Notes: generated from the sequence alone by a model not told the origin. Shown: positions 9,213-21,538, counted from the first letter of the stretch. The stretch: 64,000 nt of DNA from Lycorma delicatula (GCF_047948215.1 NC_134460.1:17252501-17316500), one strand, 5' to 3'. Numbers and translations are program-made.

Positions 9213-11900
9213 TAATTGATGTTGAATAATTGAATGTTCAATGGCTCAGAAAGGTCATATATTTCATTTATGACTGACCGACATCGGCTTTAATAAACAA
9301 TCAAGTTTCTGCCTTTAACAGTTTCCTTAATTTTTAAATTACAAGTATTTAAATAAAACTACGTTGGAATAAAATTAATGGTAATAATGTAACTAAGGTA
9401 AGACATATAATTCACCAACACTCTCTAAGCTTAAGTTTTCAATTTTTTTTTTGTTTGTAATATTCTAAACATAAAAATTTAATTTTAGAATGTTAACAGA
9501 TTTATACAACGTATAATATTTGATTAAGCTACTTTAAAAAGCGTATTCTAATTAAAACTAATTCCTTAAAAATTCTCAGACTGAGGTGTACAAGTATAGT
9601 TCAGCTGAACGCAACCACATGTGAAACATACCCGCAGATTGGCGAAGTTGCTAATCTGGGAAACCAACATTTATTCTCTATTGGTTCAATAATTTCTGGA
9701 GGTAAACCATTCTTTAGCATTTGCAGCATTTATTTAAGATGATGAAAGCAAAATAGTAGATTAATAAATATGGTGCTCCAATCCTGGTTAAAAATATCCA
9801 CATCTTCTGATGGATTTTAATTGGACGGGCATCCGCTTCTTCGAGGAGAAGTCATTTAATTTATTTATCTTTATGAAAAGGTATCCATATACCGTACCGC
9901 TTTTATCGGAGGACATATCATCTATTCTCACGAACTATAGCTTTTTCTTATATTTATACACACGAGGAAGAAGTGTTTCTTCCTCATTTTTGGTTCCGCA
10001 GATTTAGCTCAAACCTTGATAGGTCCATGATAAAAATCATGGATTTTTAAAATTAGTACATCCATGTTGTTATCTGGTGGATTAAAATCCCTCAAAACGA
10101 CTTAAGAGATTCCTGTTACCAATTTAAAGATTTAAATAACAATAGTGTAAAAACAAGTGTTCTGATCTCTCCTAAAATAGAATAAAATGCCAAAAATAAT
10201 TTCTTAGAATATTGAGTTGACGCAACGGGATAAGTCCACAATATTTTCAAAAAGAGATTGTCCTGATCACAAATTTACGAATAAAAATTTAGATAACTGA
10301 ATAAATTACATTGACCAAATATGTTTTAGGATTAATAAAAAATATTTGAAGAATTTTCGGTTTAAAATTTGATTATATCAATCGACTAGAGGAAAAATCA
10401 CATTTAATCACAAAACTGTAGAGGGTGATGAGTATAAAAATTCTTTGATGCGCGTTATAGCGTTAATTTACAGTCAAATTTTTTAGTGAATGTCTGAAAA
10501 ACTACAACTAAACGAATTTATGGATACACTACTGGGTAACTTTAGTTAATGCGAATTCGATGGACAGTTCTTTTGCTAACCTCCCAACTTTTAATTCTAA
10601 TCAAAACTACTTTATCGTACAAACATAAAGATTTTTAATATTTAAACGGTTACAGTGAGTATTCTTTTTCCTTTTAATAGATATCAATTCGTAAAAATTT
10701 TTGTAATATTTAAGAAATAAATAATGATTATAAATGTACAATAATAAATTTACACCCAATAAAGATCCGAAGATTATTTAATATATAAATTTACGTTATA
10801 AATAGCTATCGGATGTTACAAACATAAATTTAATTTTCTATTACTCTTATTACTATCAGTAAACGGTTATTATATATTGCAACTAACCATAGTTTATATT
10901 GTATTTCAGTACGGATGTTTACGGTTTGAATACTAAGTACTTATGGTTCAGTGCATTTCGATTAAATTGACTGCATTCATGCTGCATTGGTTGAATGATT
11001 TACTACCACTGCATTGACGATGAGTATCTCTTTGTGAAAGTCTAATGGTCGGTCTACTATACTCAAATGCAATCCATTTTCAGTCGTTCAAACAGAACTA
11101 TTCATCAGTTAAGATCCTAAACTAATTCAGATGAACTATATTGTATGATAAGTCGGCCAAACTAAATTTTGGTCGAGTATTATTCATTCACGACTAATGA
11201 AAGATTTTATCAATGGAACGGTGAAGAAATATTCAAACTTTAAAATTTACGACATTTCATAGCAACTATATTAAAACTCCAAATCTTATAGAAAGGAATA
11301 CTTATCCTAGAAGTTAAAATATGATTTTTTTATTTTTTTTTATTTAAAAACCAAATTTAATAAATGTTTGAAAAATTATATACTTTTGTTTTATTCACTT
11401 TCTTTTACGTGTAGGTTACTTTTTTTTTGTTTTGAATGGGTGAAGGACAGAAATTATTACAATCAAACATCAAAATATAAAGCTGACAGCGAAAATTACT
11501 TAAAAAAGATGTTTATTTAATTTTTATTAAACCAAGAAAATAAATAGTTATAAAAATATTAAAAAAGATTTTTTAAAAAACGGCAAAAATATGATTAGAT
11601 CCGACCGATTGTAAATAACAAATTGAACACAATTATAAAAAAAACTCAAGTAGGAAAATTCAGTTGAGGAAAAAAGCAATCGCAAAATAAAGTTAAAAAA
11701 ATAAATAAATTAAAAAAGAAATATTGAATTATGATAAATAATTACTGAAATAAATTTTAAAAGAAAAAAGTTTTAATTACTTATTAAAAAAAGGGCAATT
11801 AAAAATATTTAAAAAAACTATTCACCTTTTTGATTGTACCATCTTTATAATTTTTTTTTCTTTTAAAAAAAGCATTAAAAACTGTGGTCATTAACCCGAT
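9213..11900. other. AT-rich intergenic stretch, no gene recognised
   Basis: No convincing gene or element. The part around 9590-10020 is slightly less AT-rich and has an open frame (9810-10007), but I could not match it to any family and treat it as non-coding. Confidence 0.5.
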
Positions 11901-11904
11901 GGAA

Positions 11905-11998
11905 ATTGCTAGGTATGAAAAGATGCCGTGCATGACCGGGATTCGAACCCGAAAAGCCCCCATTGAAATGCCGAGACTCTACATACTCAGCAACGGAG
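11905..11998 (-). repeat. SINE family 2 fragment (tRNA-like B box)
   Basis: The minus strand contains gggttcgaatcccggtca, a good Pol III B box, followed by tgcacggcatcttttcatac. The same arrangement follows the B box of the SINE at 8841-8974. Ends are not defined. A true tRNA is unlikely because no acceptor or anticodon stem can be folded around the B box. Confidence 0.55.
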
Positions 11999-12622
11999 TT
12001 GAACTTTGTTATAATCAAGTTTATTCAAAATCATGACGTATTATATCCGTTACAAATGATTTTATTTAAAACGTTATAACTGTTTTATTGTTAAGAAAAA
12101 AAATTAAAAATATTTTTATAAACTAGTTTTGAAAGGGTTTCTTGTTTCCTACTTACTTTAATAACATAGGATTTGTTATTACTATATTTACGTTTATAAT
12201 TACAATATAGACGTTTTACGTATAATTACAGTATATTTATATTTATTAATAACATTATTTTCAATTTTCTACTTCTTGAAATTTAGTTTGTCATAAATTT
12301 ATTTTATAAACTTTGCATTTTATAACAGCTATATCTATCTGTTCTGGGTAAATAATATATTTAAAGTAATTTTCAATCGATCATAAATTCCTTAAAGTCT
12401 GTTCTTAAATAGCTAAGTAAAAAATATTTTAAAACCATTAATTAATAAATCCATTTTATTATTATTAAATTTTACATTTAACTAAATTATAATTGTAATT
12501 TACTTTTAAATTTTTAATTAAAAATTTATTTTTAAACAATTTATGTATTTTCGAATTTATTTTGTAAGAGTAAAACATTTAATGTATATCTGTTTATAAA
12601 TTAATACTGAACAGTTTTTACT

Positions 12623-13800
12623 ATGATCGTCCAGAAAGTAAGAGTCATTTGCGCATCGCTACTCATAACAACGGATCAAACTCAGCTGGTCTCAGTTGTC
12701 TGTCAGCGCTGTTTTAAAATTTTTAGCTGTAATGTGATGGAGTAACTTTGCGTGCGTTTATAATGAATAAAAAAATGAAAATACCCGACTGTGAGCTACG
12801 ATTGGTTATACGTTTTTTTAATACGTAATGTGTTCCTCCTATGAAAATTCATTGTCAATTATTGCCGTATATGGTGACAGCGTAATGAATGAGGAAATCG
12901 TAAGGAAATAGTGTTGTTTATGTACGGTAGGAAGAGCATCTGATCATGATGACCAACCTCAAGACGCCTTAGCTTCAATACTAAACAATTGAAAGCCGAC
13001 TGACAGACATGTTAAAGAGAACTGCGGTTTCTTGTTAGACAAACTAAATAAGAAATAAGAATGTTGAAAGACAATTACAAAAAAAATTATGTCTGCTGCT
13101 CTCTCATTCATGTAGCAGTGCCATTAAGATGGCAATGAAATGCTGTATTTCATGATAACTAGTTATGAAAATGGTTTCACACTACATATCAGAAAGTAAA
13201 CGTCAATCACTTGAGTAATGCTAAAAAAATTCTAACACTTTCAAAATGTAAAGTGATGGCCACAATTTTTTGGGATTGCCACGAAGTCTTACTGTGCTGA
13301 GTTTATGTTTCGCGAAGAGATAATGCTGATAATGATTAACGTTTATTCGAAAATTTTGATGAAACTTGTCGCGCAATTCGAAATTGCCAGCGTAGTCTTT
13401 TGGTCATGGAATATGTTTGCTTCATGATAATGCATGTCCACACGCCGCAAAAACACTTGTTAATCTCTTAAATGTTTAGCATGTTTTTGATAATCCGCAT
13501 TACAGTACAGATCTTGATTCAAGCGATTTCAACCTGTTTACAAAATTGAAGGAGGTTCTTGGTGGGAACCGCAATATATTAACAACAACTTTAAGACAGA
13601 TGTGAGTGGCTTAATTGACTGGCGGCATACTTCTTTGACGACGGGATGCAAACATTAGTGCCATGGTTAAACAAATGCTTAGATGGTGATTATATGAAAA
13701 AATATCTTAAAAATGAAGATTACGATGGATATATTAAAGTTAAAATAAATACAATAAACCTCTTATAAAACAAAAATAGTTCTTACTTTGTCGTTTGTTT
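12623..13800 (+). mobile_element. Mariner-like transposon relic
   Basis: The left end near 12635 (gtccagaaagtaagagtc) and the right end near 13780-13798 (tagttcttactttgtcgtttg) share an inverted tcttacttt core, consistent with decayed inverted repeats. Between them lie clear remnants of a mariner-family transposase. The 1.2-kb length fits. It is older and far more degraded than the copy at 5159-6444 and belongs to another subfamily. Confidence 0.7.
12763..13600 (+). pseudogene. Mariner-family transposase, heavily decayed
   Basis: A likely start at 12763 gives a short N-terminal segment. VYGDSVMNEEIVRK near 12867-12910 (shifted frame) matches the region before the second helix-turn-helix. Near 13415-13580 one frame reads LLHDNACPHAAKTLVNLL, then a TAG, then HYSTDLDSSDFNLFTKLKE. 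These correspond to the second and third catalytic Asp blocks, with 32 residues between the Asp codons, so a codon or two may be lost. Many stops and frameshifts exclude any function. Confidence 0.75.
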
Positions 13801-14555
13801 TTACATACCCTATTTTTTGGATTTTACAACTCTCGTATATTTTTAATGAAAATTAAAGTTGATTTAGTCTTTTTCCTAAGTCAAACTTAAGATACAAATG
13901 TTCCAGCTAAGCTGAGAATTGTCGACAATCTCTCTTCGAAGGTTTCTTTAAATTTTTACTTTCAAATGTTAAGTTACAAAAATAAATAATTAAAAAAAAG
14001 ATTTATTTTTATATCAAAATTTATCGATATTTGAATATTTTTATCGGTATTAGGTTAACAACAGAAAGGTATACCTAAAATAGATTCGCTACTTGAAGAA
14101 AATCATGTGATTTCCGATGATAGGATTTTTGGAACGAAATTTGTTAACTGATGATCATGAATACTAAATTATGTTTTTCAATTTTTCCTTATATCCAGTG
14201 AACCAAAGGATTAGGTAAGAAAGAGATAGTTTATTCATTGTAATTTCAAATTTTCTAAAACTGAGTTTCTCTCTGCGTATATTTATTTATTGTTTCTTTT
14301 TTACTTTATTTCACATGTTTTTATTATTTATTTTATTATAGTTTTAATTTAATCTGGAGTTATCTGTCTTTTAATTAAACGTTACTTTAGCAAATTAACA
14401 ATTTTGTTTATATTAAATCGTCTTCACAATATTTTTCAAACTAGAAAAGACCTAATCAATACTACAGATTTTTTTCCTTATTCATGGTTTTTAATTAAGT
14501 CGTGGTTTTAAAGCGTGGTATTTGAATCCTATTATTATTATTATTAATAACCCAT
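13801..14555. other. AT-rich intergenic stretch, nothing recognised
   Basis: Plain AT-rich DNA with homopolymers. No open frame of interest on either strand. Confidence 0.55.
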
Positions 14556-14559
14556 TATT

Positions 14560-14745
14560 TCTATGCCCACTAGAGTGGGCAGAGAAAACAACCGATTAGG
14601 TGGGGAAAAGCCAGAAATGGTGTACCCTCGCTAGAGAGGGCAAAATAAAAAAAAAAGAAGAAATCCAACCGGCGACCCTCGTTTGAGTTTCAAGGACATG
14701 ACCCTGCGCTGAGCCATGCTTAATTGTTGATCGAGTGCAGGGGTA
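14560..14745 (-). repeat. Possible tRNA-derived SINE (different family)
   Basis: The minus strand reads atggctcagcgcagggtc, like a Pol III A box (tggctcagcg). About 45 bases later comes ggttggatttc, a weak B box, then an A-poor 3' part with two related palindromes: gcccactctagtgggc and ccctctctagcgaggg. The order of A box, B box and unrelated tail suits a SINE, but only one copy is present here, so the call is tentative. Confidence 0.4.
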
Positions 14746-16262
14746 TAGCGAGAAAAAAACTACATTAAGAAGTTCAATAAATCCATAAAAACAGACTTTG
14801 GGAAAATGAATCCAGAATAATACATATATCATAATAATTATCCAAGTTTCTTAGGATCAACATAGTTTTTCTATGTTCCAATCTTCCATTCTTTAAAAAA
14901 AAGTAAAGATAAATTATTTATTTATCTTTTTGTAAGAAACCATTCATAAACGTAATGATATTGTTTAATAACAATACCTCACTCTTAGAAAATAAAATGA
15001 TAAAAATTAACACATTTCTGTAGATGTCGTTAAAGTGAGAAAATTATTATTTTTATTATTTCTTTAGTAAAGATACTTAATGTGAAAACCTTTCGACCCT
15101 TTAACAACCACAGCAGTGAAGATAAAGATTTTAAAATTTTTATAAAGTAATTATTTCAAAATTTCAAAGCGTTTTAATCAACAAGAAAAATATGGAAAAA
15201 TAAATAGTTGATAAACAGTTAATTCTACTGAAAATAATTAAAATAAAACAGGCATATTTAAAAATGATGTATAAGTTATTATTTTTCACATTTTGAAGGA
15301 AGTTTGACGATTTATAAGATAAGTTCGAAAAAACATCTACGCGATAGGTATTTGCATACCAAATAAAAATAATACGGATAAAATATTTAAATTATAAAAA
15401 GGATTTAATCTGTGAAGATCAAAGTAAATAGGATTTCTTCATTTTACAAAGCACATTACTAAAAATCTATTTAAAGATAAACGCATTTAAAAGGTTATTA
15501 ATTACTTTTACTGAAGAAGAGACAAAAAGTCGTGTACAGATTTCTTTGTGCTGTCAATAAATTATCTATGCTGTAATCGATTACGATAACCGACATCTAA
15601 GCTTGTACTTTACAAAGGATCACTCAAGTTGTCTAACAGTGGTTTCCATCTGTATGTAAAATCACTGGCAACCGTGCCAATGGTATTACCGCATTGCAGT
15701 GTTATTAGTTAAATCAACTGTGATCATCATCATTCATCATTTATAAAATATTTTATTATTATAAATAAAACATGACACATATGACAACATTTTTCTAAAG
15801 TTCGTGAGCGAAAAACAACGATTTAAAAATAAAATTACTACCACTATTAAATATAATTACTATTATACATACACACACCTCATATTATAAATTAAGGTAT
15901 GAGACTGAGGGGGGAGAGAGACAGAGAGAGAGAGAGAGAATGTGCGTATGAATTCCTCCCACTATAAATACCTTCCAGTAATGTTATAGGACTATCTCTG
16001 TGTAATAACAAAATACAAAGAAAAATTTATTAGTTTAATACTTGTGCCAACGTTTATATTGTTGATAGAATATATGAACCAAAATGTCAGTATTTATTTC
16101 TGGCCGAATATCAAAAACGTGTTTGTAATGTAAAATACTGATGGGCACAACAAACAAAATAAAGCCCTTTCCATTTTACCCCTCTGTTTATGTTCTCTCC
16201 TCTTTAATTACGATACAATATATCAAATGAAATAAAACTGTTATTACATTATTTCGTTTTGA

Positions 16263-16265
<3 letters not shown>
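14746..16265. other. AT-rich intergenic stretch, nothing recognised
   Basis: No coding or mobile element recognised apart from a GA-rich microsatellite at 15908-15940. Confidence 0.55.
15908..15940. repeat. (GA)n microsatellite
   Basis: A run of gggggagagagacagagagagagagagagag with one interruption. Confidence 0.9.
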
Positions 16266-16308
<43 letters not shown>

Positions 16309-16316
<8 letters not shown>

Positions 16317-16826
16317 GTTCGTTTATTCAAAATCTTAAATCCTGGAATGTTTTTCACCGATTGCTTTGAAATTTTGACACAACGTTGAATTCGAATATGC
16401 GCATGTGCGGGGAAAAAGTGAGAAATGAAAAAATCGTGAAAGATAAATAGGGAAAAATTGTAAAAGGGAAAAATCGAAAAAGTAAAAGGGAAGAAGGGGA
16501 AAATGTAAAAAACTAAAAAGGGGAAAACGGTTAAAAGGAAAAACGGGAAAATTAAATGGAGTGGGGAAAGGAGAAAAAAGAAAAAGAAAGGGAAAGAGGC
16601 AGGATCTTTGGAAAAGGCAATGGGGAAAGGAAAAGGGTAAGGGGAAAGGGAAAATGGTAAGGGGAAATGGGAAAAGAGAGAAAGGGTAAAGGGGAAAGGT
16701 TCAATTTGGGAAGTTCCGTAATGTTCATTTTTGTAATGTTTTATCATAGTTTCAATTGTGTTCATTTTATCTATAAATATATATACTCAAATCTAGCAAG
16801 AGGGAAGCACTGCCGGATCTGCTAGT
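16309..16826 (+). mobile_element. Helitron-like non-autonomous element
   Basis: It begins within a (TA)n tract with ataaaaatgttcgtttattc and a segment caccgattgctttgaaatt. It ends with a GC-richer gcactgccggatctgctagt followed again by (TA)n. A CTAG-type 3' end preceded by a small GC-rich segment, no inverted repeats and no target duplication are Helitron features. The interior is a purine-only tract (see 16430-16700). There is no coding sequence: the long minus-strand open frame here is just the complement of that tract. The assignment rests on termini only. Confidence 0.4.
16430..16700. repeat. Polypurine minisatellite-like tract
   Basis: Almost all A and G on the plus strand over about 270 bases, built from irregular units such as gggaaaa and aaggggaaaggg. 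Long polypurine-polypyrimidine tracts can form triplex DNA and vary in length. Confidence 0.8.
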
Positions 16827-16829
16827 ATA

Positions 16830-18092
16830 TATATATATATATATTAAAATATTTTTTTCATTGGGTATTAATATCTATAAAAATGAAATGAACGAAGGAA
16901 TAAGTTTTCAGTATTATCTTTATTCTTTACATATCTAAGCATATAAAAAAGGAATAATTAAAAAAAATTAAAAAACTTACCTAACCTTACGTGAATTTTT
17001 CCTGGAACTCTAAGCTAAATCAGTTATGAAACATACAACCACATACTCTGCCAAACAAACTGGAGAAGATTAATATAAAACACGAGAATAAATACAACTA
17101 ACAGAAGTACATTAGAGCGGATATCTAACAAACTTTACCTTCCACAATAACTAAATCCTATCGGCTCTTCCCAGTCTACTTGTTTACTTCTACTCACATT
17201 ACTGGTAACTTTCCTCTACTCTAATCTATTCCTCCTTAAATTTAATCTTATCAAATCATTCATTATCTTCCAAAGATCTAAAGTAAGTTTATCGTACATT
17301 TTTTTACAAACAATAATTAATAATTATAAAATATAATTTTAAATTACGTATTAAATATATAATTACAAATTTTAAAAAACTTGATTGAACAGTTTATTCA
17401 ATTTCAATGAATTTTAAAAAGTTGATTGGCGTTAACCTGATTCTAAATTATGCCACAAATCAAAAAAATATCTTGAATTTTTCTTCAAAATTAGATTCAA
17501 AAATTCTTACATCCAGTTACACCTAAACAATTGAGAATAAAATGTGACAATTTTTCAAGAAAATCCAAAATTATTATTTATTTTTTTAATTAGATATTTT
17601 TAAAAATATTATTATAGTTATTTTTAAATTTGTAACATCTTTACTTTCTTTTACTTTTACCTGAGTGGAAATTACGAGCTTATTTTAAAATAATTTCCAG
17701 TAATAAAATTTATTTAAAATTACGTCTTCATATTGAGATTTAATTATATTAATTATAATCATTTTATTATTATTTCGAATAAATAAAATGGGTTTTTTCA
17801 TAACCATTAATTCACGCATATTTTAACAAATTATAATTTTTAAGTAATTTTTTAAAAACTTTTTACTCTGTACTCCACTAAATAAATTTCAAAAAATTGT
17901 TATTATTTGGCTTGGAAAACGTTTATTTATAATACTGACTTTTAAGGCCAGCGGTTCCGGTTTAATTCCCAGCAAGGGTCTCACAGTTTTTCACAAATAA
18001 TTTAATCAAACAATAATTAAAATTAAATAATTGGTTATATTCATTATCAGAATGGCATAATAAACAAAAAGTACCCTTTATTTAATCCCTAC
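16830..18092. other. AT-rich intergenic stretch, nothing firm recognised
   Basis: A weak B-box-like ggtttaattccc lies at about 17957-17968, followed by a segment ending tttttcac. This could be a remnant of SINE family 2 but is too short to call. Confidence 0.5.
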
Positions 18093-18103
18093 AACCAAAC
18101 GTA

Positions 18104-20032
18104 GAGAACCGGTAGAAAACCTTGGGTTTCAGACGATATATTGCAGCTGATGGATGAACGTAGAAAATATAAGAATGCTAGTGATGAAGAAAGTAAAAGG
18201 AACTATCGGCAATTAAGAAATGCTATAAACAGGAAGTGCAAACTGGCGAAAGAAGAGTGGATTAAAGAAAAGTGTTCAGAAGTGGAAAGAGAAATGAACA
18301 TTGGTAAAATAGACGGAGCATACAGGAAAGTTAAAGAAAATTTTGGGGTGCATAAATTAAAATGTAATAATGTGTTAAACAAAGATGGTACACCGATATA
18401 TAATACGAAAGGTAAAGTCGATAGATGGGTGGAATATATTGAAGAGTTATACGGAGGAAATGAATTAGAAAATGGTGTTATAGAGGAAGAAGAGGAAGTT
18501 GAGGAGGATGAAATGGGAGAAACAATACTGAGATCTGAATTTAAGAGAGCATTAAAAGATTTAAATGGCAGAAAGGCTCCTGGAATAGACGGAATACCTG
18601 TAGAATTACTGCGCAGTGCAGGTGAGGAAGCGATTGATAGATTATACAAACTGGTGTGTAATATTTATGAAAATGGGGAATTTCCATCAGCCTTCAAAAA
18701 AAGTGTTATAGTTATGATACCAAAGAAAGCAGGGGCAGATAAATGTGAAGAATACAGAACAATTAGTTTAACTAGTCATGCATCAAAAATCTTAACTAGA
18801 ATTTTATACAGAAGAATTGAGAGGAGAGTGGAAGAAGTGTTAGGAGAAGACCAATTTGGTTTCAGGAAAAGTATAGGGACAAGGGAAGCAATTTAAGGAC
18901 TCAGATTAATAGTAGAAGGAAGATTAAAGAAAAACAAACCGACATACTTGGCGTTTATAGACCTAGAAAAGGCTTTCGATAACGTAGACTGGAATAAAAT
19001 GTTCAGCATTTTAAAAAAATTAGGGTTCAAATACAGAGATAGAAGAACAACTGCTAACATGTACAGGAACCAAACAGTAACAATAACAATTGAAGAACAT
19101 AAGAAAGAAGCCCTAATAAGAAAGGGAGTCCGACAAGGATGTTCCCTATCTCCGTTACTTTTTAATCTTTACATGGAACTAGCAGTTAATGATGTTAAAG
19201 AACAATTTAGATTCGGAGTAACAGTACAAGGTGAAAAGATAAAGATGCTACGATTTGCTGATGATATAGTAATTCTAGCCCAGAGTAAAAAGGATTTAGA
19301 AGAAACAATGAACGGCATAGATGAAGTCCTACGCAAAAACTATGGCATGAAAATAAACAAGAACAAAACAAAAGTAATGAAATGTAGTAGAAATAACAAA
19401 GATGGACCGCTGAATGTGAAAATAGGAGGAGAAAAGATTATGGAGGTAGAAGAATTTTGTTATTTGGGAAGTAAAATTACTAAAGATGGACGAAGCAGGA
19501 GAGATATAAAATGCCGAATAGCACAAGCTAAACGAGCCTTCAGTAAGAAATATAATTTGTTTACATCAAAAATGAATTTAAATGTCAGGAAAAGATTTTT
19601 GAAAGTGTATGTTTGGAGTGTCGCTTTATATGGAAGTGAAACTTGGACGATCGGAGTATCTGAGAAGAAACGATTAGAAGCTTTTGAAATGTGGTGCTAT
19701 AGGAGAATGTTAAAAATCAGATGGGTGGATAAAGTGACAAATGAAGAGGTATTGCGGCAAATAGATGAAGAAAGAAGCATTTGGAAAAATATAGTTAAAA
19801 GAAGAGACAGACTTATAGGCCACATACTAAGGCATCCTGGAATAGTCGCTTTAATATTGGAAGGACAGGTAGAAGGGAAAAATTGTGTAGGCAGTCCACG
19901 TTTGGAATATGTAAAACAAATTGTTAGGGATGTAGGTTGTAGAGGGTATAATGAAATGAAACGACTAGCACTAGATAGGGAATCTTGGAGAGCTGCATCA
20001 AACCAGTCAAATGACTGAAGACAAAAAAAAAA
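18104..20032 (+). mobile_element. RTE-like non-LTR retrotransposon, 5'-truncated, with target site duplication
   Basis: The element ends in a short untranslated stretch and an A run. It is flanked by a perfect 11-bp duplication, aaccaaacgta, at 18093-18103 and 20033-20043. The upstream endonuclease region is absent, as expected from incomplete target-primed reverse transcription. A second, shorter copy lies at 25629-26424 and an older scrap at 52125-52265. Little decay suggests a fairly recent insertion. Confidence 0.93.
18105..20018 (+). pseudogene. RTE-like reverse transcriptase, one internal stop
   Basis: One frame is open from the truncation point at 18105 to the TGA at 20016-20018, broken only by TAA at 18894-18896. 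The stop follows GFRKSIGTREAI and precedes LRLIVEGRLKK; a Leu codon (TTA) there would explain it by one base change. Reverse transcriptase motifs appear in order: GIDGIPVELL, VIVMIPKK, the Asp of AFIDLEKAFDNVDW (motif A), GVRQGCSLSPLLFNLYME (motif B), and MLRFADDIVIL (motif C, the FADD catalytic pair). The thumb and C-terminal part follow, with YGSETWTI and GHILRHPG. The protein would copy the element RNA at the target nick. The N-terminal endonuclease is missing. An internal Met at 18141 is not the natural start. Confidence 0.92.
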
Positions 20033-20216
20033 AACCAAACGTACACTGGTAAAATCAACACACAATTTCAATTAAAATAATCTAAAATTTTATCTGATCA
20101 GGTATTATTATCATACAACATAACAGATAAATATATTACGTTTAAATGGAGTTTATAATTGAAAAGTCTATTGAGAATTATGATTTTTAAACAATCATAC
20201 TCAAATATAATTACTA

Positions 20217-21536
20217 CAGGGTGTCCCATATAAAACGCAACCCATCAATCACTCATCCATGAAATTTCAAAAGTCCCCTACTCGTTACTGAAATGGACTC
20301 GTCCAACATCTGAACATCGCGGTGACGCAGTAGAAAACTACCGACAGTAACAACAATGCAATCATAACGTTCAGTGTATTGCTAGAGACAAGATGGTGTT
20401 TTCGCTAGATGAACGTTGTTTTCATTGAGTCGTACTTCAGTACGAAATCAGTGGTTGCAGTGCAAGATTTGTTTCGCCATAAGTACCCAGATAAACCAGC
20501 TCCTAACAAAACATCAGTATTAAGGTTAGTCGCAAAATTTAGAGACACCGGTTCTGTTAATAACAAGGAACACAAAAGATCTGCGTCAGTGTTGAATACG
20601 GATACAGTCACTGAAATCAAAGACCGATTACTCGCCTCGCTAAATAAATCGATCAGACGTTTGTCTGCTGAAATTAATTTGTCTAAATCGACTGTTCATC
20701 GGGCGACCAAACGATTACAATTACGACCTTATCGCATTCAAACGGTTCATCGACTTCTTGAGCCCGACAAAGAAAAACGGCTACAATATTGTCAACGGTT
20801 CCGTCTATTTCTGCATGAGGGAATTAATGTTATGGATTCGTTATTTTTCACAGATGAATCACGGTTACATTTGGACGGCTACGTAAACAGCCAAAACAGT
20901 AGAATTTTGAGCGCTGAAAATCCCCACGTTTATCACGAAAAACAATTACACCCGCAGAAGTTGGGCGTGTGGTGCGCGATATCACGGGAGAAAATAATCG
21001 GTCCTATTTTTTTCGAGTACACCATTAATGCAGAACGATATCAGGATATTTTATTTCGGTTCATCGCACTCTTGGAAGAGGAAGACAGACACTGCTGGCT
21101 ACAACATGACGGTGCGACATCGCACTACGCAGGTTCAACTTCTGATTTCGTCGAGGAATTCTTTGTTAATCGTGTTATCGGTCGAGGCTTGTGGCCACCA
21201 AGATCTCCAGATTTGACTGGGGCGGAATTCTTTCTACGGGGTTACCTCAAAGAAAAAGCCTACAGCAACAAACCACGAACACTTGAACGATTGAAAGTCA
21301 ATATTGAACAAGCTGTATTAAATATCCACCCACAAACTTTGAAAAAAGTTGCAAGAAACGCTGTAAAAAGAATTGAAGCTTGTATTCAAAAAGATGGCGG
21401 CCACTTCCAACATTTACTCTAAATGTAAGGTAATGGATGGTAATAATAAAAATTACATTTACATTTACACATGCCTTTTTATTATTTCAATACCTACCAA
21501 TATAAGGTTGGGTTGCGTTTTATATGGGACAACCTG
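20217..21536 (+). mobile_element. Tc3-like DNA transposon (DUF4817/DDE type), full length
   Basis: 28-bp inverted repeats at 20217-20244 and 21509-21536 differ at one base and begin cagg(g/t)tgtcccatataaaa. TA flanks both ends (20215-20216 and 21537-21538). The 1320-bp body contains a single transposase gene on the plus strand. Its intact ends and long open frame make it the best-preserved DNA transposon in the window. Confidence 0.93.
20393..21422 (+). pseudogene. Tc3-like transposase, nearly intact
   Basis: The open frame 20409-21422 gives 337 residues. An N-terminal DUF4817 helix-turn-helix (residues about 5-60, IESYFSTKSVVAVQDLF) is followed by a second helix-turn-helix (RRLSAEINLSKSTVHRATK) and the DDE domain. 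Catalytic positions are Asp149 (FFTDESRLH), Asp234 (QHDGATSHY) and Glu273 (TGAEFFLRG); relatives usually have Asp at the third. The family's usual start, MVFSLDER, is present at 20393 but in another frame. A small indel near 20425 separates it from the main frame, so the Met at 20409 is probably a by-product. Whether the protein works from 20409 is doubtful. It would act in the nucleus on the element's inverted repeats. Confidence 0.85.
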
Positions 21537-21538
21537 TA

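Noticed and set aside
9810..10007. 65-residue open frame in a slightly less AT-rich patch
   Set aside because: No recognisable family, no splice or start context that stands out; too short to support.
11920..11965. Possible tRNA on the minus strand (good B box)
   Set aside because: No matching A box or cloverleaf, and the flanking sequence matches SINE family 2.
16244..16765. 173-residue minus-strand open frame rich in Phe, Pro, Ser and Leu
   Set aside because: It is the complement of a polypurine tract and a TA microsatellite; no protein family resemblance.
18203..18649. 148-residue minus-strand open frame
   Set aside because: Antisense shadow of the RTE-like reverse transcriptase.
19697..20071. 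124-residue minus-strand open frame
   Set aside because: Antisense shadow of the same LINE; the same shadow appears at the other copies.
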